From positions 620,001 to 684,000 of the forward strand of contig NZ_JAAIKE010000002.1 of assembly GCF_010915705.1 (NCBI RefSeq): 64,000 nucleotides of DNA, in the 5' to 3' direction. The position numbers and the translations under genes were made by a program. Below, piece by piece: positions 50,790-59,497 of this stretch. Position 1 is the first letter of the stretch. The number at the start of each line of letters is the position of its first letter. A model generated the notes under the pieces. That model saw only the letters and a list, made by a program, of their open reading frames with translations. It was not told where the DNA came from and did no database searches. The DNA is from Pseudotabrizicola algicola. Its GTDB lineage: Bacteria > Pseudomonadota > Alphaproteobacteria > Rhodobacterales > Rhodobacteraceae.

Positions 50790-50814
50790 GGAACAAAAGG
50801 CGGCATGCCCTGTT
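50790..50814 (+). promoter_or_regulatory. EcfG-type promoter for the 76-residue membrane protein
   Basis: GGAAC (50790-50794), 17 bases, GTT (50812-50814), 28 bases before the ATG at 50842. Confidence 0.72.
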
Positions 50815-50841
50815 GTCAGCGGCAAAAGCGGAGGGCAAACG

Positions 50842-51072
50842 ATGCCAAGACTTTTGAGCTTCATGCTGCGACAGTTCTGCAATGGTGCAGTCATGGGTTT
50901 GGCGTTTGCGCAATTGCTGCTCTGGGCGAATGTCGGCAATCTGCCCGCGCTCTTGGCGTCAGATCCGCATGGCGGCGCTCTGACTGGCTTTTACTTCGCG
51001 CAAGGTGCGCTGCTGTTTGGCACCCTTGGCATGAGCGTTGCGTTGATGAACCTGTCCGAGTCCGATGAGTAG
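50842..51072 (+). CDS. 76-residue two-helix membrane protein
   Basis: A small inner-membrane protein with helices at about 12-34 (FCNGAVMGLAFAQLLLWANV) and 46-70 (LTGFYFAQGALLFGTLGMSV), and a short acidic end (SESDE). The ATG at 50842 has CGGAGG seven bases upstream and a well-spaced EcfG-type promoter. No named family is recognised. It is the right-most gene I assign to the stress island; its stop faces the DNA glycosylase gene ten bases away. Confidence 0.78.
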   Translation: MPRLLSFMLRQFCNGAVMGLAFAQLLLWANVGNLPALLASDPHGGALTGFYFAQGALLFGTLGMSVALMNLSESDE

Positions 51073-51082
51073 CGACAGATCA

Positions 51083-51655
51083 TCACTGTTGCGGAGGAAA
51101 GGGGCGGCTTAGCCCGCTTGCACCCGCAAGTCCGAACCTCCACAGCCGATCCGTCGCCTTTGACAAGCCTATCCTTGGTCCGACGAGAATGTCGCGCGGG
51201 GCAGAAGGCGCGGATAACAGGGAATAATCGCCAGCGCCAAACATCTGGCCGTTGTCTGCAAGGCTGACTCCGAGCGCTTGCCCCAACCTGCCCGGCCCGG
51301 ACGCCAGCGCAGAGGTTGCCCCCCGCCGCTCTGCCATGAAAGCCCTGCCAACCTCCGGCAGAATTGCGCGAAACAACACCGCCTCACCGGCGCGGCCCAC
51401 GACATTCAGGCAAAGATGGCAGCCATAGGAGAGGTAGATATAAACACTTCCCGGCGGCCCGAACATCGCCGCGTTACGCGGGGTCAGACCGATAAAGCTG
51501 TGAGATGCCGGATCGTCCCGTCCATAGGCTTCGGTTTCCACAACCGTGCCGCCAACACCGCGCACCAGCAAGGTCGCGCCGATTAAAGAGCGGGCGAGGT
51601 CTCCGATCTCGCGATCAAAATAGTCAGGCGCGGGAAGGACAGGTGCAGAACACAT
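51083..51655 (-). CDS. DNA-3-methyladenine glycosylase (AAG/MPG family)
   Basis: A 190-residue base-excision repair enzyme that removes alkylated purines. Family blocks: VVETEAYGRDDPASHSFIGL (catalytic Glu and substrate-binding region), TPRNAAMFGPPGSVYIYLSY, then GCHLCLNVV, and a closing GPRIGL. It is close to the normal ~195-200 residues. It stands alone between the stress island and the sugar-acid cluster. No EcfG-type site was found upstream, so control is unknown. Confidence 0.94.
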   Translation of the reverse strand: MCSAPVLPAPDYFDREIGDLARSLIGATLLVRGVGGTVVETEAYGRDDPASHSFIGLTPRNAAMFGPPGSVYIYLSYGCHLCLNVVGRAGEAVLFRAILPEVGRAFMAERRGATSALASGPGRLGQALGVSLADNGQMFGAGDYSLLSAPSAPRDILVGPRIGLSKATDRLWRFGLAGASGLSRPFPPQQ

Positions 51656-51743
51656 CTTGCCCGCAGGATATCAAAGAGAACCTGCGCTTGCCAGACGTGG
51701 CAGGCGGTGCGGCAGGGCCTGCGCGAAAAGGACCAAAAAGAAA

Positions 51744-51768
51744 GGTGCGAAGGCCACGCCCTCGCACC
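51744..51768 (-). terminator. Terminator of the CUT2 transporter operon
   Basis: Seven-bp stem GGTGCGA (51744-51750) / TCGCACC (51762-51768). For the minus strand it is followed by TTTCTTTTTGG. It lies 21 bases after the binding-protein stop. Confidence 0.75.
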
Positions 51769-51788
51769 CGTCCTTGAGTCAGCGTATC

Positions 51789-52835
51789 TTACTTGCCCCA
51801 GATCGCGGCATAGGCCTCACGGTAGCCGTTGTCGGGGTCAAAGGTATTTCCACTGGTATTCGCCAGCCCCTCCTCTGTCACCAGTGCGGGTGCGGTGATA
51901 TAGCCGGAGCACGCCTCGCCCTGGATCGCGCGGTTCAACTCGTCCACCAATTGCCAGCCTTGAAGGTTCAGCGGCTCGGCCACGGTGACGGCTTGATACT
52001 GTCCCGTGCGGATGCGCTGGAACGCGGCCTCGGACCCGTCGCCAGCCGATCCGGCCTTGGGCGCGCCGCGACCATCGATGCCCGCAGCGGCGAGCGACGG
52101 ACCCATGAAATCGAAGTAAAGGTCGTTGATGGCCAAAGAATGCGTCCAAGCAGCGCCATGCTGTTGCAGCAGGGTCGTTGTCAGTGGCCCCATCCGTGCC
52201 GAAGTTTCCGCAATCGGCGTGTCCACCCATTGCAGAACTGTGCCGCCGCCGGCCTCGATGATTTCTTTCAGCTTGGCCGCCTTCAGGATCGCGATGGTGT
52301 AGGTGCTGTCGGTAAAGATGACCACGCCCGGCTTGCCGCCTGCGTCCGCCAAGGCCCATTCTGCCGCCTTTGCAGAGACATCCATCGCATCGGTAGAGAC
52401 ATTCGCAAAAATGCCGCCCGGCGCGTCGCAGCCGATCTTGGGTCCGGAATGCCATGACACCATCGGGATGCCTGCCGCTGCAACACCTTCCAGCGCCGCT
52501 TGCTGTTCGGCCGCGTCAAAGCCGTTGATCACGATACCGTCCGGCCCCAGTGCCAGCGCCTGCCCGACGGCAGCGGCACGGCTTTGGACGGAGCCTGCGC
52601 CATCCAGCACCTTGACCTCCCAACCGATCTTGGCAGCGGCCTCCTCGATTCCGTTCGTGACGCCCAGAATCCCCCCGTTCTTCATGTCTCCGGCCAGCAC
52701 GACAATCGTTTTGCCTTCCGCGGCCTTTGGTCCGGTCGTCGGACCGTCAAAAGCCTCTTGGGCAAGGCCGGCAAGGCCCGTCGTTGCCAAGAAAGTGCCT
52801 GCCAGCAGTCCCGTCAGCAGAGTGCGTTTCAGCAT
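51789..52835 (-). CDS. Sugar ABC transporter periplasmic binding protein (CUT2, ribose-type)
   Basis: A 348-residue exported protein with a signal peptide (MLKRTLLTGLLAGTFLATTG, cleavage near LAQ-E at 25) and a periplasmic-binding-protein-4/LacI-like fold (KTIVVLAGDMKNGGILGVTN, ALGPDGIVINGFD). The start at 52835 has GGGAGGA upstream. It is the last gene of a leftward operon ATPase-permease-binding protein. The gene is followed by a T-tailed terminator. The ligand is unknown; the adjacent enzymes point to an aldonate or related sugar. Confidence 0.9.
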   Translation of the reverse strand: MLKRTLLTGLLAGTFLATTGLAGLAQEAFDGPTTGPKAAEGKTIVVLAGDMKNGGILGVTNGIEEAAAKIGWEVKVLDGAGSVQSRAAAVGQALALGPDGIVINGFDAAEQQAALEGVAAAGIPMVSWHSGPKIGCDAPGGIFANVSTDAMDVSAKAAEWALADAGGKPGVVIFTDSTYTIAILKAAKLKEIIEAGGGTVLQWVDTPIAETSARMGPLTTTLLQQHGAAWTHSLAINDLYFDFMGPSLAAAGIDGRGAPKAGSAGDGSEAAFQRIRTGQYQAVTVAEPLNLQGWQLVDELNRAIQGEACSGYITAPALVTEEGLANTSGNTFDPDNGYREAYAAIWGK

Positions 52836-52860
52836 GATTATCCTCCCGATATTTTGCTGA

Positions 52861-53883
52861 TCATTTGGTGTTCGAGCCCTTTTTTCGTTGCGCGTATCCG
52901 GCAATGCCGATCGCGATCAAAAGGGTTGTGCCGTTGAAAAGTGGTTCGACCCAGAAACTGCCGCCGAACTGCTGGATGCCCGAGATCCCCACGGCAAGGA
53001 TCAGCACCGCCACAATCGTGCCCCAAACATTCACACGGCCGGGTTTGATTGTGGTCGACCCGAGAAACGCGCCGACAAGCGCAGGCAACAAGAACTCCAG
53101 CCCCACACTTGCCTGACCGATCCGCAACTTCGACGCTAGCAAAACACCTGCCAAGGCAGTCAGCGCCCCCGATGACACAAAGGCGCCGATCACGAACTTC
53201 CGGGTCGGAATGCCATTAAGCTCCGCCGCGCGCTGGTTCGCGCCGATGGCGTAAAGATACCGGCCCGTCGGCGTGTATTCGAGGATGATCCACAGGGCGA
53301 GCGTGATTGCCAGAACGTAGAAAGCTGTGATGGGCAGACCGAGAACAAAGGTGCCATTGATCGCGTAGAAGGCATCCGGCAAGGCCCCAACCATCTGCCG
53401 CCCGCCCGTGTGCCACAGGGCCAGCGCGTAAAGCACCGTTCCCGTGCCCAGCGTCGCGATAAAGCTGTCGATCCGCGCCACTTCCACCAAAAGCCCGTTC
53501 AGCGCCCCGGTGACGATGCCAAGGACCAGAACGATGCCCACGGCAACAGGCCAAGGCAGACCATAGAGCGTTTGCAAGCTGATGGCGAGGATGTGCCACA
53601 GCACGATGCCATACCCCACAGTCAGATCGATGCGACCCGCCACCATCGGAATCATCGCGGCCAAAGCCAGAAGCGCGATGATCGCCTTGTCGCTAAGGAT
53701 CGAGCGCACGTTCAAAAGCGTGGGAAAGGTGTTCGGCAACAGAAGCGAGAACAGCAGCACCAATCCCAGCATCAGGATGACCAAGCCATAGGTCGGTGCC
53801 AGCCGCAGCGCCTTGCGCAAGGGAGGCAGTCCGCGCAGTTCGTCTCGGGTCGGTTCTACGGCATTAGACTCAATTCCGGGCAT
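52861..53883 (-). CDS. Sugar ABC transporter permease (CUT2, RbsC-type)
   Basis: A 340-residue inner-membrane protein of the branched-chain/ribose permease family with about 8-10 helices. The signature region is MIPMVAGRIDLTVGYGI (ribose permeases have DLSVG here), and PALVGAFLGSTTIKPGRVNV follows near the end. The start ATG at 53883 has GAGGAG upstream; a longer frame to 54108 overlaps the ATPase gene. The genes are 25 bases from the binding protein and ten from the ATPase. Confidence 0.92.
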   Translation of the reverse strand: MPGIESNAVEPTRDELRGLPPLRKALRLAPTYGLVILMLGLVLLFSLLLPNTFPTLLNVRSILSDKAIIALLALAAMIPMVAGRIDLTVGYGIVLWHILAISLQTLYGLPWPVAVGIVLVLGIVTGALNGLLVEVARIDSFIATLGTGTVLYALALWHTGGRQMVGALPDAFYAINGTFVLGLPITAFYVLAITLALWIILEYTPTGRYLYAIGANQRAAELNGIPTRKFVIGAFVSSGALTALAGVLLASKLRIGQASVGLEFLLPALVGAFLGSTTIKPGRVNVWGTIVAVLILAVGISGIQQFGGSFWVEPLFNGTTLLIAIGIAGYAQRKKGSNTK

Positions 53884-53893
53884 GATTTGCTCC

Positions 53894-55387
53894 TCAGGCG
53901 GCTTCACCGGCCGATGCGGCCTGGATGAGGGATTCGGTGGACAGTTCGACACCAGACAATTCGGCAACAGGCATGCCGCGGCTGAACACGATGGCGCGGT
54001 GGCAGATGGCGGCGATTTCCTCAAAATCGGTAGAGACAACCAGCACGCCCATGCCGCTAGCCAAAGCTTGGTAAAGCAGATGATAAATCTCGGCCTTCGC
54101 CCCCACATCGACGCCGGCGGTCGGGTCTTCGGTGATCAGCAGGCGACGCTGCGCATCGAGCCAACGCCCGAAAACCACCTTTTGCTGGTTACCCCCGGAC
54201 AGCGCCTCGATGGCGAGTGTCGGGTCGTTGGGAGACAGCCCCACACGTCCCCCCAACGTCTTTGCCATCTCCTCCTCTCGGGCGGGCGACAGCATGGACA
54301 GCAGCTTGCGCCCCGTGGCCGAGGGATTCAGAAAGGCGTTTTCACGGATTGTCAGACCGGGGGCGACGCTTTCCCCGATACGGTCGCGTGCGACAAATCC
54401 GATGCCCGATGTCATCGCGGTCTGTGCGTTGCGCAGATCGGGCGCTTGCCCGTCCAGCATGATCCGGCCCGCATGGGGAATGACGCCGAACAGCGCGCGA
54501 CCGATATCTTCATGCCCTGCACCGCGCAGTCCGGCCAAGCCAAGCAACTCGCCACGCTTGATGACAAAGCTGACCGGCCCCACGACAGGGGTAGCAAGGC
54601 CCTGAACACTCAGGATAGCAGGCCCGTCTTGCACCGGAGGACGCGCAATTTCCCGCGCCTTGCGCCCCACAATCAGGCTGACCAGTTCATCCGGCGTGGT
54701 ATGGCTGATCGGACGCATGCCCACCATCTGCCCATCGCGCAGCACCGCGACCCGATCAGCGATGCGAAAGACCTCGTCCAGCCGATGGCTGACATAGATC
54801 ATCCCCACCCCGCGCCGCTTGAGCGGGCGAAGCGCCGCAAACAGGCGCTCCACCTCGTCGGCGGGCAAACTTGCGGTTGGTTCATCCAGCACCAGAAAAT
54901 CGCAATGGGCCGCCAGAGCGCGTGCGATTGCGACCAAGGATTTTTGCGTGCGCGTCAGGCTGGCGACGCGCGCTGTGGCGGCGAAATCAGCCTCGACCAG
55001 ACGGAGGGCCGCATCGGCAGCCGCCTCTGTGGCGGGCCAGTCAATGCGGCGACCACGGCGCACATAGCCCAGCGCCAATGCAATATTTTCGGCGACGCTC
55101 ATCCATTCGATCAAGCCGAGGTCCTGATGGATGAAGGCAACCTTCTGCCCACCGGCCTTGCCTGCCTCATGGGCATAAGGCACGCCATCGATCCGCACAT
55201 CGCCCTCATCAGGACGATGAATGCCACCCAGCACCTTTATCAGGGTGGATTTGCCCGCGCCGTTTTCGCCAAGGAGCGCCACGATTTCCCCGCGACCCAC
55301 CGTCAGGGAAACACCCTTCAAAGCGCGCGTGCCGCCAAAGCTTTTTACAATGCGGTCGAAAAACAGGCCGTCCGGTGACGGTTCCAT
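53894..55387 (-). CDS. Sugar ABC transporter ATPase with two nucleotide-binding domains (CUT2, RbsA-type)
   Basis: A 497-residue double ATPase. The first domain has a full Walker A LLGENGAGKSTLIK and DFLVLDEPTASLPADE, but a degenerate signature LTRTQKSLVAIARAL. The second has the usual non-canonical P-loop (GLAGLRGAGHED) and a good signature LSGGNQQKVVFGRWL. This asymmetry is normal for RbsA/XylG proteins. It is the first gene of the leftward operon; the start at 55387 is divergent from lacI, with two palindromic sites between. Confidence 0.93.
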   Translation of the reverse strand: MEPSPDGLFFDRIVKSFGGTRALKGVSLTVGRGEIVALLGENGAGKSTLIKVLGGIHRPDEGDVRIDGVPYAHEAGKAGGQKVAFIHQDLGLIEWMSVAENIALALGYVRRGRRIDWPATEAAADAALRLVEADFAATARVASLTRTQKSLVAIARALAAHCDFLVLDEPTASLPADEVERLFAALRPLKRRGVGMIYVSHRLDEVFRIADRVAVLRDGQMVGMRPISHTTPDELVSLIVGRKAREIARPPVQDGPAILSVQGLATPVVGPVSFVIKRGELLGLAGLRGAGHEDIGRALFGVIPHAGRIMLDGQAPDLRNAQTAMTSGIGFVARDRIGESVAPGLTIRENAFLNPSATGRKLLSMLSPAREEEMAKTLGGRVGLSPNDPTLAIEALSGGNQQKVVFGRWLDAQRRLLITEDPTAGVDVGAKAEIYHLLYQALASGMGVLVVSTDFEEIAAICHRAIVFSRGMPVAELSGVELSTESLIQAASAGEAA

Positions 55388-55439
55388 ATTTACCCCCTCC
55401 CTGAGCAGAAACCGGTTTTGAGCTGATCTTGCGCCAGGT

Positions 55440-55508
55440 TTACCGGTAACGTAAGACTTGATGGACTTGCCACCCCCTACCTGTCAAGCGCAAAGTTAAC
55501 GATAACAT
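55440..55508. promoter_or_regulatory. LacI-type operators in the divergent ABC/lacI promoter region
   Basis: Perfect palindrome TTACCGGTAA (55440-55449), and GTTAACGATAAC with its flank (14-mer GTTAACGATAACAT, 55495-55508). The 14-mer recurs exactly at 59502-59515. They probably bind the LacI protein encoded at 55545. Confidence 0.65.
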
Positions 55509-55544
55509 GGTCGCCCGTGCGCACGGGCCGAAAGGAACCCGGGC

Positions 55545-56540
55545 ATGAAAGCCAATCTCGAAGACATCGCCCTGGCTGCCGGCGTCTCGAAGATGACGGT
55601 CAGCCGTGTTTTGCGGGGTGGCACTGGATTTTCCGCCGAAACGCGCGACAGGGTGATGACCATCGCGCAGCGCATGGGATATGTGCCGAATCGGCTGGCT
55701 GCCGCCTTCGGGTCCGACCAGGCCAGCACACTGGTGGGCATGTGCGTGCCCCGCCTCACCTCGGGGCTGTTTGGCCATGTGCTAGACGGGGTCGACCGTG
55801 CCCTGTCCCGCCTTGGCTATCAGCTGATGATCGGGGCCAACAACCATTCCGCCGAGGAAGAAGAGGCTTGGATCCGGCAGGTGATTGCATGGCGTCCGGC
55901 GGGTTTCATTCTCTCGGGGCGGATACACACGCCGGGAACGGTCGATCTGCTGCGTGAAGCAACCGGCCCTGTGGTCGAGATCTGGGATCTGACCACCAGC
56001 CCGATCGATCTGTCGGTCGGCTTTTCGCATGTGGATTGCGGCGCGGAAATGGCCCAGTTCCTGCTGCGACGCGGGCGGCGTCGGGCGGGTTATGTGGGCG
56101 CATTGGCCCGCGCCGATGTGATGGGCGCGGCACGGCTGGAAGGGTTCCAATCCACCCTTGCCCGCGCGGGCCATCCGCTGGTGGCAAGCGAGGTTTTGCA
56201 CGACATGCCAGGGTTTTATGCGGGGTATTACGGGCTTGAAACGCTGCTGAGCCGTCAACCGCGGCTGGATGTGGTCTATTTCCACAATGATGAAATGGCG
56301 ATTGGCGGGCTGGCCTATGCCCAGTCACGCGGCATCAGGGTGCCGGAAGACCTTGGCATTGCGGGCTGGGGAGGAATGGAAGCTGCATCGATCCTGCCGC
56401 GCCGCCTGACCACCACCATCGTGCCGACCACCGCCATTGGCAAAGCCGCGGCCGAGGCGCTTGTCGCGCGGCTGAAGGGTGAGGGCGGGCCAGAGGTTAC
56501 TGTCATCCCCACCCGGCTGGAACCGGGGGAAACCGGCTAA
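55545..56540 (+). CDS. LacI-family transcriptional regulator
   Basis: A 331-residue repressor. The N-terminal helix-turn-helix LEDIALAAGVSKMTVSRVLR and hinge helix NRLAAAFGS are typical of GntR/GulR-like LacI members. A periplasmic-binding-protein-like ligand domain (about 65-325) follows. The ATG at 55545 has GAAAGGAA upstream. It is divergent from the CUT2 operon and convergent with the SMP-30 gene (three-base gap). The effector is likely a sugar acid or its phosphate. Confidence 0.92.
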   Translation: MKANLEDIALAAGVSKMTVSRVLRGGTGFSAETRDRVMTIAQRMGYVPNRLAAAFGSDQASTLVGMCVPRLTSGLFGHVLDGVDRALSRLGYQLMIGANNHSAEEEEAWIRQVIAWRPAGFILSGRIHTPGTVDLLREATGPVVEIWDLTTSPIDLSVGFSHVDCGAEMAQFLLRRGRRRAGYVGALARADVMGAARLEGFQSTLARAGHPLVASEVLHDMPGFYAGYYGLETLLSRQPRLDVVYFHNDEMAIGGLAYAQSRGIRVPEDLGIAGWGGMEAASILPRRLTTTIVPTTAIGKAAAEALVARLKGEGGPEVTVIPTRLEPGETG

Positions 56541-56543
56541 GGC

Positions 56544-57434
56544 TTACGGGCTCTGCACGCCCCTGCGGTTCAGGATCACCGAATACACGCTTGTCGTGGC
56601 GGTGATGAACAGCCGGTGCTTGGCCCGTCCGCCAAAGCAGATGTTGGACACCAGTTCCGGCACATGGATCTTGCCCATCAGATGCCCGTCGGGTGCGATG
56701 CAATGCACCCCGTCGGCGGCCGAGGACCACAGGTTGCCATCCGTATCCACCCGGATGCCGTCCGCACAACCGGGGCTGATCGTGTGAAACAGCCGCCCGT
56801 TCGCGGGCCGACCATCCACCATGTCATAAACCCGGATGTGCTGCGGATCGGCGCTGAACATCCGCCCGGTGTCAGCCACATACAGCAAGGATTCGTCCGG
56901 GCTGAAGGCCAGCCCATTCGGGCAGGCCATATCGGTGATCACAGCCGCAATCCCGCCCGCAGGGTCGATGCGATAGACCGCGCAGGGCAGTTCCTGCTCG
57001 GCGCGGAACCCTTCGTAATCGGTCATGATCCCGTAATGCGGATCGCTGAACCAGATGCTGCCATCGCGTGCCACGATCACATCATTGGGGCTGTTCAGAG
57101 GCTTGCCGTCAAAACTGTCGGCCAGCACCGTGATGGTGCCATCCCATTCGGTGCGTGTCACCCGCCGCAACCCGTGTTCGCAACTGATCAGCCGCCCCTT
57201 CCGGTCGCGGGTGTGGCCGTTGGCATAATCCGACGGCGCACGGAACGTGGTCACCCCATTCTCGGTCCAGCGCAGGATGCGATTGTTCGGGATGTCGGAA
57301 AACAGCAAGCACTCCATGTCACCGAACCAGACCGGGCCTTCCACCCAATCGAACCCGGTGGCAAGCCGCTTGACCGGTGCATTGCCCATGACAAAGCTGC
57401 CAAAGGCCGGATCATGGATTTCAAAGAATGACAT
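56544..57434 (-). CDS. SMP-30/gluconolactonase family lactonase
   Basis: A 296-residue six-bladed beta-propeller hydrolase. Metal ligands are expected in the family positions: WVEGPVWFGD (Glu), LNSPNDVIVARDGSIWFSDP (Asn and Asp) and CPNGLAFSPDESLLYVAD (Asn and Asp). It opens aldonolactones such as gluconolactone, the product of PQQ glucose dehydrogenase. It is the last gene of the leftward operon hydroxyacid dehydrogenase-idnD-lactonase, separated from idnD by 55 bases with a hairpin. Confidence 0.9.
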   Translation of the reverse strand: MSFFEIHDPAFGSFVMGNAPVKRLATGFDWVEGPVWFGDMECLLFSDIPNNRILRWTENGVTTFRAPSDYANGHTRDRKGRLISCEHGLRRVTRTEWDGTITVLADSFDGKPLNSPNDVIVARDGSIWFSDPHYGIMTDYEGFRAEQELPCAVYRIDPAGGIAAVITDMACPNGLAFSPDESLLYVADTGRMFSADPQHIRVYDMVDGRPANGRLFHTISPGCADGIRVDTDGNLWSSAADGVHCIAPDGHLMGKIHVPELVSNICFGGRAKHRLFITATTSVYSVILNRRGVQSP

Positions 57435-57464
57435 GGGGCCGCTCCCTGTTGCCCGGTTCTGGCT

Positions 57465-57484
57465 GGCCCCTTCGGAAAGGGGCC
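57465..57484 (-). other. Intercistronic hairpin between idnD and the lactonase gene
   Basis: Perfect eight-bp stem GGCCCCTT (57465-57472) / AAGGGGCC (57477-57484) with loop CGGA. It has no T-run, so it is more likely an mRNA-processing or attenuating element than a full terminator. Confidence 0.55.
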
Positions 57485-57489
57485 CTGCC

Positions 57490-58527
57490 CTATTCAGAAA
57501 ACACGATCTGCGCCTTCATCGCCTGCGTTCTGTCGGACGCGAGCTTGAACGCAGTCTCGGCCTGATCCAGTGCCACTGTATGCGTGATCAGGGGCTTCAC
57601 GTCTATCAACCCCTTTTGCATCAGGCCCACGCCCACCGCAAATTCCGCGTGAAAGCGGAACGACCCGCGCAGGTCCAACTCCTTGGCGGTTACGGCCATC
57701 ATCGGCAGGCTCATATCGCCGCCAAGGCCCAGTTGCAGGATTACCCCGCGAGGGCGCATCGCGGCGATGCCGCCGGCCAGTGCAGCAGCCACGCCGGTGC
57801 ATTCGTAAAGCACGTCAAAGCTGCCCTTGTCGGCGTTGTAGGCCGAAAGCGCATCGGGGTCTTTCGCGGTGTTGATCACCCGGTCCGCCCCGGCCTTGCG
57901 CGCAAGGGCAAGCGTGAAATCCGACAGATCGGTCGCCACGATCTCGGCAGCGCCCGCCCGACGTGCGGCAAGGATCGACAGCACGCCAATCGGCCCGCAA
58001 CCGGCGACCAGCACCCGCTTGCCCAGCATGTCGCCCGCACGTTTTGTGGCGTGCAGCGTCACCGCCAAAGGTTCCGCCATCGCGGCCTCTCCGGCCGTAA
58101 GCCCGGTGGCATCGACGCATTGGCTGGCGTCAGCGACAAGGCTCTCGCGGAACGCGCCCTGAATGTGAGGAAAAGGCATCGCGCTGCCATAAAAGCGCAT
58201 GTTCAGACACTGGTTCGGAAGCCCTTCAAGGCAGAACTTGCACGCGCCACAAGGACGGCTTGGCGACACCGCAACCAGTTGCCCCGTCGTGAAATCCGTC
58301 ACCCCCGATCCGACGGCGTCGACATAGGCCGAAACCTCATGGCCGAGAATCATCGGCTCGCGCAGACGCACCGTGCCAAAGCCGCCGTGGTGATAGTAAT
58401 GCAGATCAGACCCGCACACGCCCCCCGTGGCCAACCGCAGGCGCACCTGCCCTGCACCCGGCTGTTCGACCGGACGATCCTCGACCCGCAGATCCTTGGC
58501 CGCATGAATGACAATCGCGCGCATCAT
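57490..58527 (-). CDS. idnD: L-idonate 5-dehydrogenase (zinc alcohol dehydrogenase family)
   Basis: A 345-residue NAD(P)-dependent enzyme oxidising L-idonate to 5-ketogluconate. Catalytic zinc ligands are in GGVCGSDLHYYHHGGFG and LGHEVSAYVD. The structural-zinc loop is RPCGACKFCLEGLPNQC, and the cofactor motif is VAGCGPIGVLSILA. The SDLHYYHHGG block is characteristic of L-idonate dehydrogenases. The start (58527, or 58524) overlaps the hydroxyacid dehydrogenase stop. D-sorbitol or related polyol activity cannot be excluded. Confidence 0.88.
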   Translation of the reverse strand: MMRAIVIHAAKDLRVEDRPVEQPGAGQVRLRLATGGVCGSDLHYYHHGGFGTVRLREPMILGHEVSAYVDAVGSGVTDFTTGQLVAVSPSRPCGACKFCLEGLPNQCLNMRFYGSAMPFPHIQGAFRESLVADASQCVDATGLTAGEAAMAEPLAVTLHATKRAGDMLGKRVLVAGCGPIGVLSILAARRAGAAEIVATDLSDFTLALARKAGADRVINTAKDPDALSAYNADKGSFDVLYECTGVAAALAGGIAAMRPRGVILQLGLGGDMSLPMMAVTAKELDLRGSFRFHAEFAVGVGLMQKGLIDVKPLITHTVALDQAETAFKLASDRTQAMKAQIVFSE

Positions 58528-59471
58528 GCCACCTGCGTCAGCAAGGGCTGTCCGGCGAAATGCGCGGTCAGGTTGTCACGCACCAGCTTGCCCATCGCCT
58601 GCCGCGTTTCATAGGTGCCGCTGGCATGATGCGGCTGGACCAGCACATTCGGCAGGCTCAGGAACCGTGGGTTCAGCTTTGGCTCGCCTTCAAACACATC
58701 GAGCGCGGCAGACCCCAGCGCGCCGCTTTCCAGTGCCGCCAGCAGCGCCTCTTCGTCGATGTTCGACGCGCGCGAGATGTTAATCAACATGCCTTGCGGC
58801 CCAAGTGCCTCGATCACCTTTGCCCCCACGATGTGCCGCGTGGCCGCCGATGCCGCCAGCGTCACGAACAGGAAATCCGACCGCGCGGCCAGTGCCACAG
58901 GGTCCGCGATATACTCCCAATCCTTGGCATAGTCCTTTGCCCCGACATCGGAATAGGCAATCTGCATATCGAAGCCGGCCAGCCGTTTTGCAACCTCATA
59001 CCCGATGCGGCCAAGACCCAGAACCCCGGCGCGCTTGCCCCAGACGCGGCGCTGCAACGGATACAGGCCCTTTGCCGCCCAAGACCCGTCGCGCACCCAT
59101 GTTTCCGCCCCGATCATGCCGCGCGACTGCACCAGCATCATCGCGACCCCGAGATCGGCCACGTCATTGGTCAGCACATCCGGCGTGTTGGTCACCTTGA
59201 TGCCGCGGGCCCGCGCGGCCTCCAAGTCCACTGCGTCATAGCCCACGCCATAAACGCTGATCACCTCAAGCTGCGGGCAGGCCGCGATCATCGCGGCATT
59301 GGCACCCAGCTCGCCCCGCGTGGCGATTCCCTTGATCTGCGGACCGACCTCGGCCAGAAACGCAGCCTTGTCGGTGGCTTCGAAATAGCGGTGCATGTGA
59401 AAACTTGCATCCAGCGGCACCTGATCCCATTCAGGGTATGGGCCGACTTGCAGGATATGGGGCTTTGTCAT
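58524..59471 (-). CDS. D-isomer 2-hydroxyacid dehydrogenase (GhrB/2-ketogluconate reductase-like)
   Basis: A 315-residue NAD(P)H-dependent reductase with the nucleotide motif VLGLGRIGYEVAKRL near 147-161. The catalytic triad is Arg in INISRASNIDE, Glu in DVFEGEPKLN and His in VQPHHASGT. In a gluconate setting it may interconvert 2-ketogluconate or glyoxylate/hydroxypyruvate with the hydroxyacid. First gene of the leftward operon, it is divergent from the SDR gene across a 93-base region that contains a perfect LacI-type palindrome. Confidence 0.9.
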   Translation of the reverse strand: MTKPHILQVGPYPEWDQVPLDASFHMHRYFEATDKAAFLAEVGPQIKGIATRGELGANAAMIAACPQLEVISVYGVGYDAVDLEAARARGIKVTNTPDVLTNDVADLGVAMMLVQSRGMIGAETWVRDGSWAAKGLYPLQRRVWGKRAGVLGLGRIGYEVAKRLAGFDMQIAYSDVGAKDYAKDWEYIADPVALAARSDFLFVTLAASAATRHIVGAKVIEALGPQGMLINISRASNIDEEALLAALESGALGSAALDVFEGEPKLNPRFLSLPNVLVQPHHASGTYETRQAMGKLVRDNLTAHFAGQPLLTQVA

Positions 59472-59497
59472 TGTCTATCCGATCCCGGCTTGACAGT

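Noticed and set aside
53813-55378. 521-codon plus-strand open frame opposite the CUT2 ATPase
   Set aside because: The minus strand has full ABC motifs in the same place; the plus frame has none.
57247-58614. 455-codon plus-strand open frame opposite idnD
   Set aside because: Antisense shadow; the idnD zinc motifs are on the minus strand.
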